Made by a program: the position numbers and the translations under genes | Shown here: piece by piece, positions 26,222 to 34,224 of the stretch | Position numbering within the stretch: the first letter of the stretch is position 1 | Layout of the letters: every line of letters begins with the position of its first letter | The notes under the pieces: generated by a model | Told to the model about the DNA's origin: nothing | Seen by the model: the letters and a program-made list of their open reading frames with translations, nothing else | Database searches by the model: none | Source of the DNA: Pseudomonadota bacterium | GTDB lineage: Bacteria > Myxococcota_A > UBA796 > SXON01 | Direction of reading: 5' to 3' | Assembly (NCBI GenBank): GCA_005778355.1 | Contig: SXON01000195.1 | Coordinates: 1 to 42,022 of the forward strand | Length of the DNA: 42,022 bases

Positions 26222-27253
26222 CTACTCCACGCAGCTCGTCGTCCACACGGGCGGATTCACGTCCTCGCTGATGGTCACGTAGCGGCGCTGCACCGAGTCG
26301 TAGGCCACGGCCTCGCCCTGGCGTTCGCTCGGGGCGGTGAGCTCGAGTCGGGCCGCGTCTTCGAGGTCGTCGAGGCCGCCCTCGGACAGGGTGAACTCCC
26401 AGACATGCCCGTAGGTGCGCAGGATGAGGCGGGAACCGTCGGGCCAGAGGTCGGCCGCCGTGGCGGCGGCTGCGCCCCCCTCGGTGCCACTGCCGGTGTA
26501 GAAACGTCCGCGCGTTTCCAGAGTGACCGTCGTCGAACTGTCGAGGAAAGGGAAGGAGTACGCCGTGGACTGGTCGGTATCGTACTCCTTGGAGAAGACG
26601 ACCGGCAGGCCCTCGGGGGTGATCGCCAGCGACTCGGCGTCGTGAGCACCATCGGGGTAGGTGTATTCGAAGAGCTCGGCGGTGACAGTCAGATCGAGCC
26701 CGCCCTCGGTCGGCACCTCGGGTTCCTCGAAGCGATACACGCCGTGCCAGGCACGGTCCTTGTCGTTGTCGCCAATCTCGCCCACGAACACGCAGGTCGT
26801 GTCGCCGCAGGTGCCGACGGCGAGGTCTTCCCAGTCGTTGTTGGTGACACCGTCGAGGGTGACCGTCCCGAGGCGGTTGCCCAGGGCGTCGAGGGCCGTC
26901 ACCTGGTTGGGCGCCGCGTGGTCCTCCATCACCCACAGCACGCCCTCGTTGCGTCGCGACACCGCTACGCCGCTGATCTCGTTGAGGTCGCTGTCGGCTA
27001 CCGTGCCGGTCTGCTCGGGCGAGCCCCAGGCGGCGCAGGGTGGAACCGTTTGTTTCTGCTCGGTCGGCTCGGCCGTATCGGTGCCGTTGCCGGTGTCGTC
27101 AACCGTGTCGAGTAGGCTGGCCGTGTCGGCTCCCGCGTCTTCGCTCCGGCCGTCCTGGGCCAGGACGGGGTCGGGCGGCGCGACGTAGGGCGTGCTGCAC
27201 GCGGCGAGCGCGCCAACCAGAATCACGGGGACCGGCCACCGCGGGAGCACCAT
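26222..27253 (-). CDS. Beta-propeller-like lipoprotein, unknown
   Basis: 343 residues. MVLPRWPVPVILVGALAAC is a normal lipoprotein signal with Cys19, preceded by a strong AGGAGG Shine-Dalgarno. An acidic linker rich in Asp/Thr (DTASLLDTVDDTGNGTDTAEP) leads to a domain with SGVAVSRRNEGVLWVMEDHAA, NDWEDLAVGTC and VFVGEIGDNDKDR, reminiscent of phytase-like or SdiA-regulated propellers. Cys pairs (CGDTTC, TTSC) may be disulfides. It converges on the LptD-like gene with a 6-bp gap. Function unknown. Confidence 0.8.
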   Translation of the reverse strand: MVLPRWPVPVILVGALAACSTPYVAPPDPVLAQDGRSEDAGADTASLLDTVDDTGNGTDTAEPTEQKQTVPPCAAWGSPEQTGTVADSDLNEISGVAVSRRNEGVLWVMEDHAAPNQVTALDALGNRLGTVTLDGVTNNDWEDLAVGTCGDTTCVFVGEIGDNDKDRAWHGVYRFEEPEVPTEGGLDLTVTAELFEYTYPDGAHDAESLAITPEGLPVVFSKEYDTDQSTAYSFPFLDSSTTVTLETRGRFYTGSGTEGGAAAATAADLWPDGSRLILRTYGHVWEFTLSEGGLDDLEDAARLELTAPSERQGEAVAYDSVQRRYVTISEDVNPPVWTTSCVE

Positions 27254-27321
27254 CGGGCCTCCTCGCTATTCTCATACCAGGATCGAGGCCAAGCCTTCGT
27301 CATGTTTTGGTTTTTTGCGAT

Positions 27322-28230
27322 TTACTTCGCAAGGAGCGCGAGCACCTCGCCGGTGGCGTCGGGCAGGCCGCAACCCCCGAGCCCCTGCGGGTTGAAGCAC
27401 AAGGCCACGGCGGCGGGCCCGCCCTTCTTCGCCGCCTTCTCGACGGCGCTCTTGGCCTTCTTCAGGCCGCTCGCGGCGGCATCGCGCACGGCTTCCATGT
27501 AGGCGTCGCGGGCGTCGAGGGCCTTCGCGAGGGCGGCCTCCCGGGTGGCGGTGTCGGGGCTCGCCACGTCGTCTTCGACCTCCTCGTTGAGCAGCTCGCG
27601 ATCATAGGCGGCGGTCTTGATGGCCTCGGCAGCGAGGGCTCGCGCGAGGCTGGCGGCATCGACACTGCGCTCGGTGCCGGTCCACGCGACAGCGGACTGC
27701 GGGCTCCCCTGGAGCAGCACGCGAGGCCAGTCCACCGAGAGGATCGAGGCGATGGCGCCTTGCAACTCGACGTCCTTGTCCATCACGGCGGCCAGGTCGG
27801 CGCTGATGTCGCGACCGGGGCAGCGGGCGGGACGACCGAGCGCGGCAAGTGCGGCGCTGGTTTGCTGGCACTGGGTGACGGTTTGTTCCTTGGCAACGAG
27901 CGGCATGGCCCGTTCGAGCGCGGCCCCGAAGTTCCGCGAGTAGTCGTCGCCGAGCAGGTCGGTGTGCTTCTGCAAGCGCAAGAACTGGCCGCTCAGCTCC
28001 CGATCGACGCCGTCGAGGTAAGCGAGCCGCGCGTCGTCACGACCCACGAGGGCGATCCCCAGCTCCAGGTCGTCGACCAGCTTCTTGGCGCGCTCCAGCT
28101 CGCCCTGGGCCTTCTGGTAGGCATCGGCATCGCGCGACTGGGCCTTGCCGAATTGCTCGCTCTTCGTCGCGATGCCGTCTTCGGTCCACCAGAGGGGGTC
28201 GGCGGCCAGCGCCACGGGGAGGATGAGCAT
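27322..28230 (-). CDS. Secreted helical protein of unknown function
   Basis: 302 residues from the ATG at 28230. MLILPVALAADPLWW gives a short Sec signal with an ALA-A cleavage point and no lipobox. The mature protein is largely helical and charged (QKAQGELERAKKLVDDLELG, ASGLKKAKSAVEKAAKKGG) with a Cys-containing centre (TQCQQTSAALAALGRPARC) and C-terminal FNPQGLGGCGLPD. No known family recognised. It starts 8 bp after the ATP-grasp gene on the same strand, so it is likely translated from the same mRNA and is a candidate substrate or partner of that enzyme. Confidence 0.7.
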   Translation of the reverse strand: MLILPVALAADPLWWTEDGIATKSEQFGKAQSRDADAYQKAQGELERAKKLVDDLELGIALVGRDDARLAYLDGVDRELSGQFLRLQKHTDLLGDDYSRNFGAALERAMPLVAKEQTVTQCQQTSAALAALGRPARCPGRDISADLAAVMDKDVELQGAIASILSVDWPRVLLQGSPQSAVAWTGTERSVDAASLARALAAEAIKTAAYDRELLNEEVEDDVASPDTATREAALAKALDARDAYMEAVRDAAASGLKKAKSAVEKAAKKGGPAAVALCFNPQGLGGCGLPDATGEVLALLAK

Positions 28231-28238
28231 GGGCCCGC

Positions 28239-29462
28239 CTATCTCCGGGCCTCCAACACCGGCACCATCGTGGCCTTCCCGGCCGACACGTTGGCCAGCT
28301 CGCCCTCCGCCAGGCGGCAGAGGAAGCCCGCGAGCTTCCCGCGGGCGAGGACCGGGCCGAGATCGACGACGCGTGGCGCCTCTCGGCCGGTGCGGGCGTC
28401 GTGAAAACGGCCGATGGGCGCCGGTACCCGCGCCTGGGCCACCTGCGCGACGGGTCGCGACAGGGCCTCCTCCCACTCGGCCTCGGTCGCCAGCCAGCCG
28501 AGCACCACGCCTTGCCCACCGTGCGCGTCGACCGGCTTGAGCACCCAGCGCTCGCGCTCCCGACGGAGGCGTTCGCGGTTCCCGGGGGAGACGAGGAGCG
28601 TGAGCGGAAAGTGTCGCGACACGAGACGGCGCTCACCGGGGGACAGCGGGAACGACGGGTCGTGGAGGAGCGCGAAGATGGCCTTGTTGTGCAGCAGGCA
28701 GGTGCGCAGGGAGTTCACCATGCACACGCGCCGCGCGCGGTAGGCGGCCAGCACCGGGCCGAGCGCCTCGGGGTGGGCCCTCAAGTCGCGAACGAGGAAG
28801 CGGCGGTAGAGCACGTCGACCGGCAGATCACCCGCGCGGAGCGCCTGCCCGTCGAAGCTGAGCTCGTCGGGCGTCGCGACCACGGTGGGGTGACCGGCGG
28901 CGCGAAAGGCGGAGGCCAGGACGTCGAACTCCGGGGCGGTCGCCACGCCGGGCAGGTCGACGATGACGATGTTGAATCGATGCCGGGCTACCCCCCACTC
29001 CCGCGCCAGCGCGCGGACCGTGCGAATCACGTGGGGCACCGGGTCGAGGAAGAGCCGACCGGGGTGCTCAGCGGCGAACAGGGGACCGAGCACCGAGGCG
29101 TAGCCCATGCCGGCCGGGTTCTCGGCGTTGAGCTCAAGGAAAAACGGCTGGCCGTCGACCGCGTAGGCGTCGAGGCGGGCGAGGGGGGCCACGTCGGGGA
29201 AACCAGGGTCGATCTGGGCCCACGAGATGGCATCGAGGGGCGTGCCCAGGCGCGCAGCGAGCGAGTCGGCGCCACGATCGAGGTCGGCGAGGAGGGCGGC
29301 GCGCACCTTGCGGAGGAGCCGGTGCACGGGTGGCAGGACCCGTCGCCACCGTGCGGCTTCGGCGGCGTTGAGGAACATCGGCGTCCGGTGCACGCAGACG
29401 GGGGCCGTGCCGTGGCGTGCGCCCCGGGCGGTCACCTCGGCGAGCCAGGCTGCGTCGTCCAC
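28239..29462 (-). CDS. Circularly permuted ATP-grasp family protein
   Basis: 407 residues from a GTG. ELNAENPAGMGY (110-121) and WVLKPVDAHGGQGVVLG (near 315-331) match the circularly permuted ATP-grasp type 2 group (DUF404/DUF407, glutathionylspermidine-synthase-like), in which the Mg-binding ELN motif precedes the Lys-bearing ATP-clamp. VNSLRTCLLHNKAIFALL is another conserved block. Such enzymes join a carboxylate to an amine using ATP, in peptide or natural-product synthesis. The first gene of a pair with a secreted helical protein. Substrate unknown. Confidence 0.78.
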   Translation of the reverse strand: MDDAAWLAEVTARGARHGTAPVCVHRTPMFLNAAEAARWRRVLPPVHRLLRKVRAALLADLDRGADSLAARLGTPLDAISWAQIDPGFPDVAPLARLDAYAVDGQPFFLELNAENPAGMGYASVLGPLFAAEHPGRLFLDPVPHVIRTVRALAREWGVARHRFNIVIVDLPGVATAPEFDVLASAFRAAGHPTVVATPDELSFDGQALRAGDLPVDVLYRRFLVRDLRAHPEALGPVLAAYRARRVCMVNSLRTCLLHNKAIFALLHDPSFPLSPGERRLVSRHFPLTLLVSPGNRERLRRERERWVLKPVDAHGGQGVVLGWLATEAEWEEALSRPVAQVAQARVPAPIGRFHDARTGREAPRVVDLGPVLARGKLAGFLCRLAEGELANVSAGKATMVPVLEARR

Positions 29463-29496
29463 GGTGGGGGTCTATGCCAGCAGGGGCTGCGGGCCC

Positions 29497-29508
29497 GCGC
29501 CTAGGCGC
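29497..29508. repeat. 12-bp perfect palindrome between divergent ATP-grasp and holB starts
   Basis: GCGCCTAGGCGC lies in the 64-bp spacer between the two GTG starts (29462 and 29527). It could be a dimeric operator, but in GC-rich DNA such palindromes also arise by chance. A TTAGTC -10-like hexamer (29513-29518) ends 8 nt before holB. Confidence 0.35.
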
Positions 29509-29526
29509 TGGATTAGTCCCCCGGAC

Positions 29527-30501
29527 GTGGCCCCGCCCCTGCTTGGAAACGTTCGTGTCCAGTCCCGCGTCATCGCGGCCCTCGACAGCGAGCGTGCCCA
29601 CCACTGCTACCTCTTCGAGGGACCGAGCGGCGTTGGCAAGGCGACGTTTGCCTTCTGGTTGGCACGGTACGTCAACTGCTCGGGGGCGACCCGTCCCTGC
29701 GACGCCTGTCCCTCCTGTCGCCAGATGCTCGCGGGGTCCCACCCCGACCTGGTGATCGTGGGTCCCGACCCATCCAAGGCCACCCGGGTGATCAGCATCG
29801 ACCAGGCACACCGCACGATCGAGGCCATCCAGCTCCAACGGCACTCGGCGCGACGCCGCTTCGTCATCATCGACCCGGCCGACGCCTTGAACGAGGAGAG
29901 CGCCAATGCGATGCTCAAGACCCTGGAGGAGCCGCCGCAGGGCACGCAGTTCATCCTGGTGAGCGCCCGCGCCGCCTCACTGCTGCCCACCATCCGCAGC
30001 CGCTCGCAGCGGGTGCGCTTTGGCCCCGTCCCTGAGGCCGAGCTCCGCGGCTGGCTGGTGGGGCGACAGCTCGAACCGGAGCTCGCCGTGATGTCTGCGG
30101 GCTCCCCGGGGCAGGCGCTCAAGCTCTCCCAGGGCGAGGGCGAGTCGCGACGGAAGCTACGTGACGCGCTCGTGTCCGCGGTGGGCCAGCCGCTCCACAA
30201 GGCCTTTGCCCTCGCCGAGGCGGAGGGCAAGAAGGAAGCAGGTGTCAACCGCGCGGAGTTGGCGCTCGAGGTGTTCGAGGAGTTGCTCCGCGACACGACC
30301 CTCGTGGCCAATGGCCGTGAGGGCCTGGTGCATCCCGAGCTGCGGGCGCACTACGAGGACTGGGCACAGCTCTTGTGGCCCGGCGGTCTTGGCCGGATGT
30401 GGGGGCACGTGGCGAGCGCGCGCGAGCGACTGGCCCTCAATGTGAACGGCCGCACCGTGCTGGAGGCGCTCCTGGCGCAGATGAACCTGGAGGCGCGGTG
30501 A
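29527..30501 (+). CDS. holB: DNA polymerase III delta-prime subunit
   Basis: 324 residues from the GTG at 29527. GPSGVGKAT (32-40) is the Walker A, four Cys (51, 58, 61, 64 in CSGATRPCDACPSC) form the clamp-loader zinc module, RRFVIIDPAD is the Walker B strand, and ALNEESANAMLKTLEEPP with RSRSQRVRF are typical of delta-prime. The frame continues upstream but only as shadow sequence. It helps load the sliding clamp. Its stop overlaps tatD (GTGA), a frequent holB-tatD pairing. Confidence 0.93.
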   Translation: MAPPLLGNVRVQSRVIAALDSERAHHCYLFEGPSGVGKATFAFWLARYVNCSGATRPCDACPSCRQMLAGSHPDLVIVGPDPSKATRVISIDQAHRTIEAIQLQRHSARRRFVIIDPADALNEESANAMLKTLEEPPQGTQFILVSARAASLLPTIRSRSQRVRFGPVPEAELRGWLVGRQLEPELAVMSAGSPGQALKLSQGEGESRRKLRDALVSAVGQPLHKAFALAEAEGKKEAGVNRAELALEVFEELLRDTTLVANGREGLVHPELRAHYEDWAQLLWPGGLGRMWGHVASARERLALNVNGRTVLEALLAQMNLEAR

Positions 30502-31280
30502 TTGACAGTCATTGCCACCTGGATCCCTCGGTGTACGGGGGCGACCTCGGCGTAGACGCGGTGGTGGCCCGAGCCGTGGAGGCCGGTGTCACCCACATGC
30601 TGAGCGTGGGCAGCGGCTACGGCTTCGAGAGCGCGGCGCGCGCGCTCGCCGTCGCCCGTCGTCACACCAACGTACGGGCGAGCGTGGGGCTGCATCCTCA
30701 TGACGCCAAGGACTTCACCGACGCCCGCTTCGCCGATCTGCTCGCCATGGCGGAGGCCCCCGAGGTGCTCGCCCTGGGCGAGATGGGTCTCGACTTCCAC
30801 TACGACCAGAGCCCTCGCGACACGCAACGCGCCGTTTTCCGTGAGCAGCTCCGCGTGGCGAGGCAGCGTCGCGTGCCGGTGATCATTCACGACCGAGAGA
30901 GCGACGGGGAAACGTTGCGCGTGCTCGACGACGAGGCAAGCTGGGACACCGGCGTGCTGTTTCACTGCTACACGGGCAACCTGGCCCTGATGCAGCGAAT
31001 CGTCGCGCGGGGTGGCTTCATCTCCATCCCCGGGATCGTCACCTTCAAGACGGCCGGCGAGATGGCCGAGGTCGCTGCGCAGGTGCCGGAGGACCGGCTA
31101 CTCGTCGAGACCGACGCGCCCTTCCTCACGCCGGTGCCGCACCGGGGAAAAAAGAATGAGCCGGCCTACGTGACGCACACGCTGGCGAAGGTCGCCGCGC
31201 TGCGGGGAAGGCCGGTGGTTGAGGTCGAGGCGCTCACCGTCGCGAACACGCGGCGGTTCTTCGACTGGAAGGACGAGTAG
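30498..31280 (+). CDS. tatD: TatD-family metal-dependent deoxyribonuclease
   Basis: 260 residues from a GTG overlapping holB by 4 bp. DSHCHLD (3-9) is the first metal motif; ALGEMGLDFHYDQSP, PVIIHDRES, FHCYTGN, GGFISIPGIVTFK and LVETDAPFLTP complete the amidohydrolase-fold metal sites of TatD. The family cuts DNA 3'-5' and acts in repair and degradation. Longer frames upstream lie within holB and are rejected. Confidence 0.95.
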   Translation: MIDSHCHLDPSVYGGDLGVDAVVARAVEAGVTHMLSVGSGYGFESAARALAVARRHTNVRASVGLHPHDAKDFTDARFADLLAMAEAPEVLALGEMGLDFHYDQSPRDTQRAVFREQLRVARQRRVPVIIHDRESDGETLRVLDDEASWDTGVLFHCYTGNLALMQRIVARGGFISIPGIVTFKTAGEMAEVAAQVPEDRLLVETDAPFLTPVPHRGKKNEPAYVTHTLAKVAALRGRPVVEVEALTVANTRRFFDWKDE

Positions 31281-31295
31281 CGAGCGCGAGGCGAG

Positions 31296-31487
31296 CTACT
31301 TCTTCGCCGTCTCGGTCGCGCTCTGCGCGGACGTCGCCTTCTCGGCCGCATTCTGGACGGCGGCGGGCGTGTGGATCGGGAAAGCCGGGGTGCTTCCCTT
31401 GTTTTCGCGCTGGTTGCGGGCTTTGCGGCCCGCGTTCTTGTTGCGGAGCGCGCGGCGAAGGGTGGTGTTGGCGGTCTTGGAGGCCAT
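31296..31487 (-). CDS. Small basic protein, 63 aa, unknown
   Basis: Starts MASKTANTTLRRALRNKNAG; the first half is Arg/Lys/Asn-rich, the middle reads GSTPAFPIHTP and the tail is Ala/Lys-rich. The composition suggests nucleic-acid or ribosome binding; it superficially recalls small ribosomal proteins such as S20 but does not match one I know. It has its own good promoter (31510-31538), a Shine-Dalgarno (GAGGAA) 4 nt before the ATG and codon use like its neighbours, so I consider it real and well expressed. It converges on tatD. Confidence 0.75.
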   Translation of the reverse strand: MASKTANTTLRRALRNKNAGRKARNQRENKGSTPAFPIHTPAAVQNAAEKATSAQSATETAKK

Positions 31488-31509
31488 GGGTTCCTCTTTC
31501 GGGGGGCGC

Positions 31510-31538
31510 CGTCTATGGGAAAGGGGGCGAAGCGTCAA
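31510..31538 (-). promoter_or_regulatory. Promoter for the 63-aa basic protein
   Basis: On the minus strand TTGACG (31533-31538) and TAGACG (31510-31515) are separated by exactly 17 bp, with about 22 nt from the -10 to the ATG at 31487. Among the best promoter matches in the window. Confidence 0.65.
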
Positions 31539-31546
31539 GGAACCCC

Positions 31547-31575
31547 TTGCGCCCGGCGCGGGCTTCATGTAGACA
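31547..31575 (+). promoter_or_regulatory. Promoter for a likely leaderless lipoprotein mRNA
   Basis: TTGCGC (31547-31552), 17-bp spacer, TAGACA (31570-31575). The ATG at 31582 is only 6 nt after the -10, so transcription would begin at or within a base or two of the start codon. No Shine-Dalgarno is present. This promoter and that of the divergent 63-aa protein share the same 94-bp spacer. Confidence 0.6.
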
Positions 31576-31581
31576 CCGGCC

Positions 31582-32337
31582 ATGTTGGTCCTCCTCTCTT
31601 TCCTGGCGTGTGATCGGCTTGAGAACGCGGGCGAAACGGTCGATGGCTTCGGCGACACCACGGTGGCGCAGGGCCTCCTGCTCGGCGCCGACTTCCCCGA
31701 TGGCCTCACGTTGCCGCCCGAGTCGAACATGTACTCGGCGGCCTGCAAGGTTTTCCTCGCCGAGGTCACCGATACCGAAGACATCACCGACGCGCCGGTG
31801 AGTGGTGCCGACGTGGCCTACATCGACGCCGGCGAGGGCACGCTGTCCTTCGAGGAAGAAGACGATGGCGAGTACCTGCTCTACTCGATGGACGGCCTGG
31901 CCTACGACCCGGGTGACGAGGCGGTGATCCGCTTCGACGTGGCCGGCGAGACCGGTGAGCTTCGTGTCGAGATGCCAGATGCCCCCGAGGTGGAGGTGCC
32001 CTCGAGCATCACCGCGGGCGACAACGTCCGCGTGCACGTGACCGAGGGGCGTTTCGCGAACCTGGTGGTGGCGGTCTACGACGTCGACCACGAGAAGCTC
32101 ACCTGGGACAACCTCCCCGACGACGTGGGCTCCACCTACGAGCTCAACGCCAGTGAGGACGTGATCGACGAGTTGGTGATCCCGGGCGACGCCTTCAAGC
32201 GCGAGGCCATGTACGTCGTCGGTGTGGGCGGGTTGGTGACCGCCGACCCTGACACCCTCGACGGCGTGAACCGCTCGCTTTCCACGTTCGCCGCCGCGCA
32301 AATGAGCCTGCACATCGTGGATGCCGCGAAGGAATAG
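31582..32337 (+). CDS. Lipoprotein with ultrashort signal, beta-rich, unknown
   Basis: 251 residues. MLVLLSFLAC is a ten-residue lipoprotein signal without any positive charge; an in-frame TAG at 31570-31572, four codons upstream, proves it cannot be longer. The mature protein is very acidic and beta-rich in two apparent domains: about 45-140 (CKVFLAEVTDTEDITDAPVSG, a carboxypeptidase-regulatory-like pattern) and about 145-250. No catalytic motif recognised. Likely leaderless mRNA. Convergent with sppA, 15 bp apart. Confidence 0.8.
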   Translation: MLVLLSFLACDRLENAGETVDGFGDTTVAQGLLLGADFPDGLTLPPESNMYSAACKVFLAEVTDTEDITDAPVSGADVAYIDAGEGTLSFEEEDDGEYLLYSMDGLAYDPGDEAVIRFDVAGETGELRVEMPDAPEVEVPSSITAGDNVRVHVTEGRFANLVVAVYDVDHEKLTWDNLPDDVGSTYELNASEDVIDELVIPGDAFKREAMYVVGVGGLVTADPDTLDGVNRSLSTFAAAQMSLHIVDAAKE

Positions 32338-32352
32338 CGGCTTCCGCGCGCG

Positions 32353-34203
32353 CTAGCGGATCTCGATCGTCCCGGGCAGCATCGCCGCCACGCCGCCGTC
32401 GGCCAGCACGCGATCGAGCACGAGCAGTCGCCCGTAGGCCTCGCGCACCTCTGGGATCATTGCCTCGGCGGGGAGCTTCGTCTGCTCGAGGTCCTCGGCG
32501 AGCTGGTCGAACAAGGTCTTGCGACGGGGGAGGCGGGTGATTGACACCTCCTCCTCGCCCACGGCGGCCAGCTCCTTGGCCTTGGCAACGGCCGCGTCGA
32601 GCCCGCCGATCTCGTCGACGAGCTTGCGATCCAGAGCTTGCTGGCCCGTCCACACTCGGCCCTGGGCCACGGCGTGCACCTCCTCGGTGCTCATCTTCCG
32701 CCCCTCGGCCACCCGTGTGAGGAAGAGGTCATAGAAGTTCTGGAGAAACTCCTTGAACTTCAGGCGTTCGGGGTCGGAAAAGTTGGCGATGGGCGAGAAG
32801 AGCTCGCTCATCGAGCCTCGGCGGTAGGTGTGGGTGGTGATGCCCACCTTGTCGTAGATGCCGCCGAGGTTGAGCTTGCCGCCAAAGACGCCGATGCTGC
32901 CGGTGAGCGTGTTGGGCTCAGCCACGATCCAATCCGTCCCGGCCGAGATGTAGTAGCCGCCGCTCGCGGCATAGTCGGCCATCGACACCACCACGGGCTT
33001 GCCCTCGGCTTGCACCCGCTCCACCGCCCGCCAGATGTTGTCGGAGGCGAGGCCACTGCCGCCGGGACTGTTGACCCGGAGCACCACGGCCACCACGTCT
33101 TCATCTTCCCGCACGTCGTCGAGCAGCTCGACGAGCGACCGATCGCCCACCACGCTGCCGCCAAAGATGGGTGCGCCGGAGTCGCCTGAGACAATGGCCC
33201 CCTCGGCGTGCACCACGGCGATCGACTTTCCCGTGGCGAAGCCGAGGGACGGCGACTTGTACTTGGCGAGCTTGGTGTGCTCCTCGCCGGCCAGTGCCTC
33301 GGCGACCTCGTCGTGCCACTTGAGACCGTCGATCATGCCGCGTTCCAGCGCGGCGGCCGGCGTGATGGGGGGGTCGTCGACGAGCTGGCGAACCTCCTCG
33401 GGGCTCAGCTTTCGGCCCTCGGCGATGCCGCGCACCATCTCCTCGTACAGGCCATCGAGCATCACTTCCATCGCGACGCTGGCCGGCTCGGAAGGCTCAG
33501 CGCGGGTGTACGGCTCCACCGCGCTCTTGAAGTCGCCCACGTGCTCGAAGTTCGCGGTAACGCCAAGCTTCTCGAAGGCGCCCGCGTAGTACTCGGTCGT
33601 GACCGAGAACCCGTTGACGAGCATCACCCCCGCGGGCGACATGTACAACTCGGTGCAGGCGCTGGCCACGTAGTAGGACTTGTTGTCGTAGCCGTCGGCC
33701 CAGGCGTAACAGGGCTTGCCCGACGCGGAAAACTCGGCGATGGCCGAGCGCAGCTCGGCGGCGCCGGCCCAGCCCACGCCAATGTCGCGAACTTCCAGGT
33801 AGAGCGAGGCCACCCGCTCGTCGGTGGCGGCCCGGCGGATCTCGGCGGTGGTCTCCGTGAGCAGGAGGGGGAACTGCTGGGGATCCATCACGAAGCCCTC
33901 GTTGCCCGGGGCGTCGTTCATGTTGCCGTCGAGCACCACTTCCAGCGCGCTTCCCTCGCTCACCGAGGGGGCGAACTCGTCTTTCATCAGCACGATCGCG
34001 CCCACCGTGGCGGCTGTCACGGTGAGGAAGCCCATCAGGGCGATGCCGAGCAAGAGCCGGGCGGCCCGGCGACCTTTCGGCGAGGGTCCCGTCGTGGGCG
34101 CCGCGACCGGCGGGCGCGCGGGCGGCGCGGTTTCAGGCGGCGTGGGGGGCGTCGGCGTGTCGGTGTCGCTCAAGCAGTCCTCGGGCCGCCGGTTCATAAG
34201 CAC
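32353..34203 (-). CDS. sppA: Signal peptide peptidase SppA, 67K type
   Basis: 616 residues from a GTG. A Pro/Thr-rich cytoplasmic head (about 1-45), one transmembrane segment (47-73), then two S49 domains. The catalytic Lys is in VGDFKSAVEPY (Lys226) and the nucleophile Ser in DYAASGGYYIS (Ser414), with VNSPGGSG and GSIGVFGGK as further landmarks. It degrades cleaved signal peptides in the membrane. Start is ambiguous: ATG at 34197 and a TTG at 34173 (with GAGGA 4 nt upstream, giving MSDTDTPTPP) are alternatives. Follows the inactive-looking hydrolase by 21 bp. Confidence 0.93.
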   Translation of the reverse strand: MLMNRRPEDCLSDTDTPTPPTPPETAPPARPPVAAPTTGPSPKGRRAARLLLGIALMGFLTVTAATVGAIVLMKDEFAPSVSEGSALEVVLDGNMNDAPGNEGFVMDPQQFPLLLTETTAEIRRAATDERVASLYLEVRDIGVGWAGAAELRSAIAEFSASGKPCYAWADGYDNKSYYVASACTELYMSPAGVMLVNGFSVTTEYYAGAFEKLGVTANFEHVGDFKSAVEPYTRAEPSEPASVAMEVMLDGLYEEMVRGIAEGRKLSPEEVRQLVDDPPITPAAALERGMIDGLKWHDEVAEALAGEEHTKLAKYKSPSLGFATGKSIAVVHAEGAIVSGDSGAPIFGGSVVGDRSLVELLDDVREDEDVVAVVLRVNSPGGSGLASDNIWRAVERVQAEGKPVVVSMADYAASGGYYISAGTDWIVAEPNTLTGSIGVFGGKLNLGGIYDKVGITTHTYRRGSMSELFSPIANFSDPERLKFKEFLQNFYDLFLTRVAEGRKMSTEEVHAVAQGRVWTGQQALDRKLVDEIGGLDAAVAKAKELAAVGEEEVSITRLPRRKTLFDQLAEDLEQTKLPAEAMIPEVREAYGRLLVLDRVLADGGVAAMLPGTIEIR

Positions 34204-34224
34204 CCAGCGGCGCCCCTTCCACGC

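Noticed and set aside
27315..27332. TTGCGA/TCGCAA inverted repeat with adjoining T-run as an intrinsic terminator
   Set aside because: For the minus-strand gene that ends here the hairpin is followed by A residues, and the T-run precedes the hairpin on the plus strand, so the order is wrong for a terminator. The stem also overlaps the stop codon.
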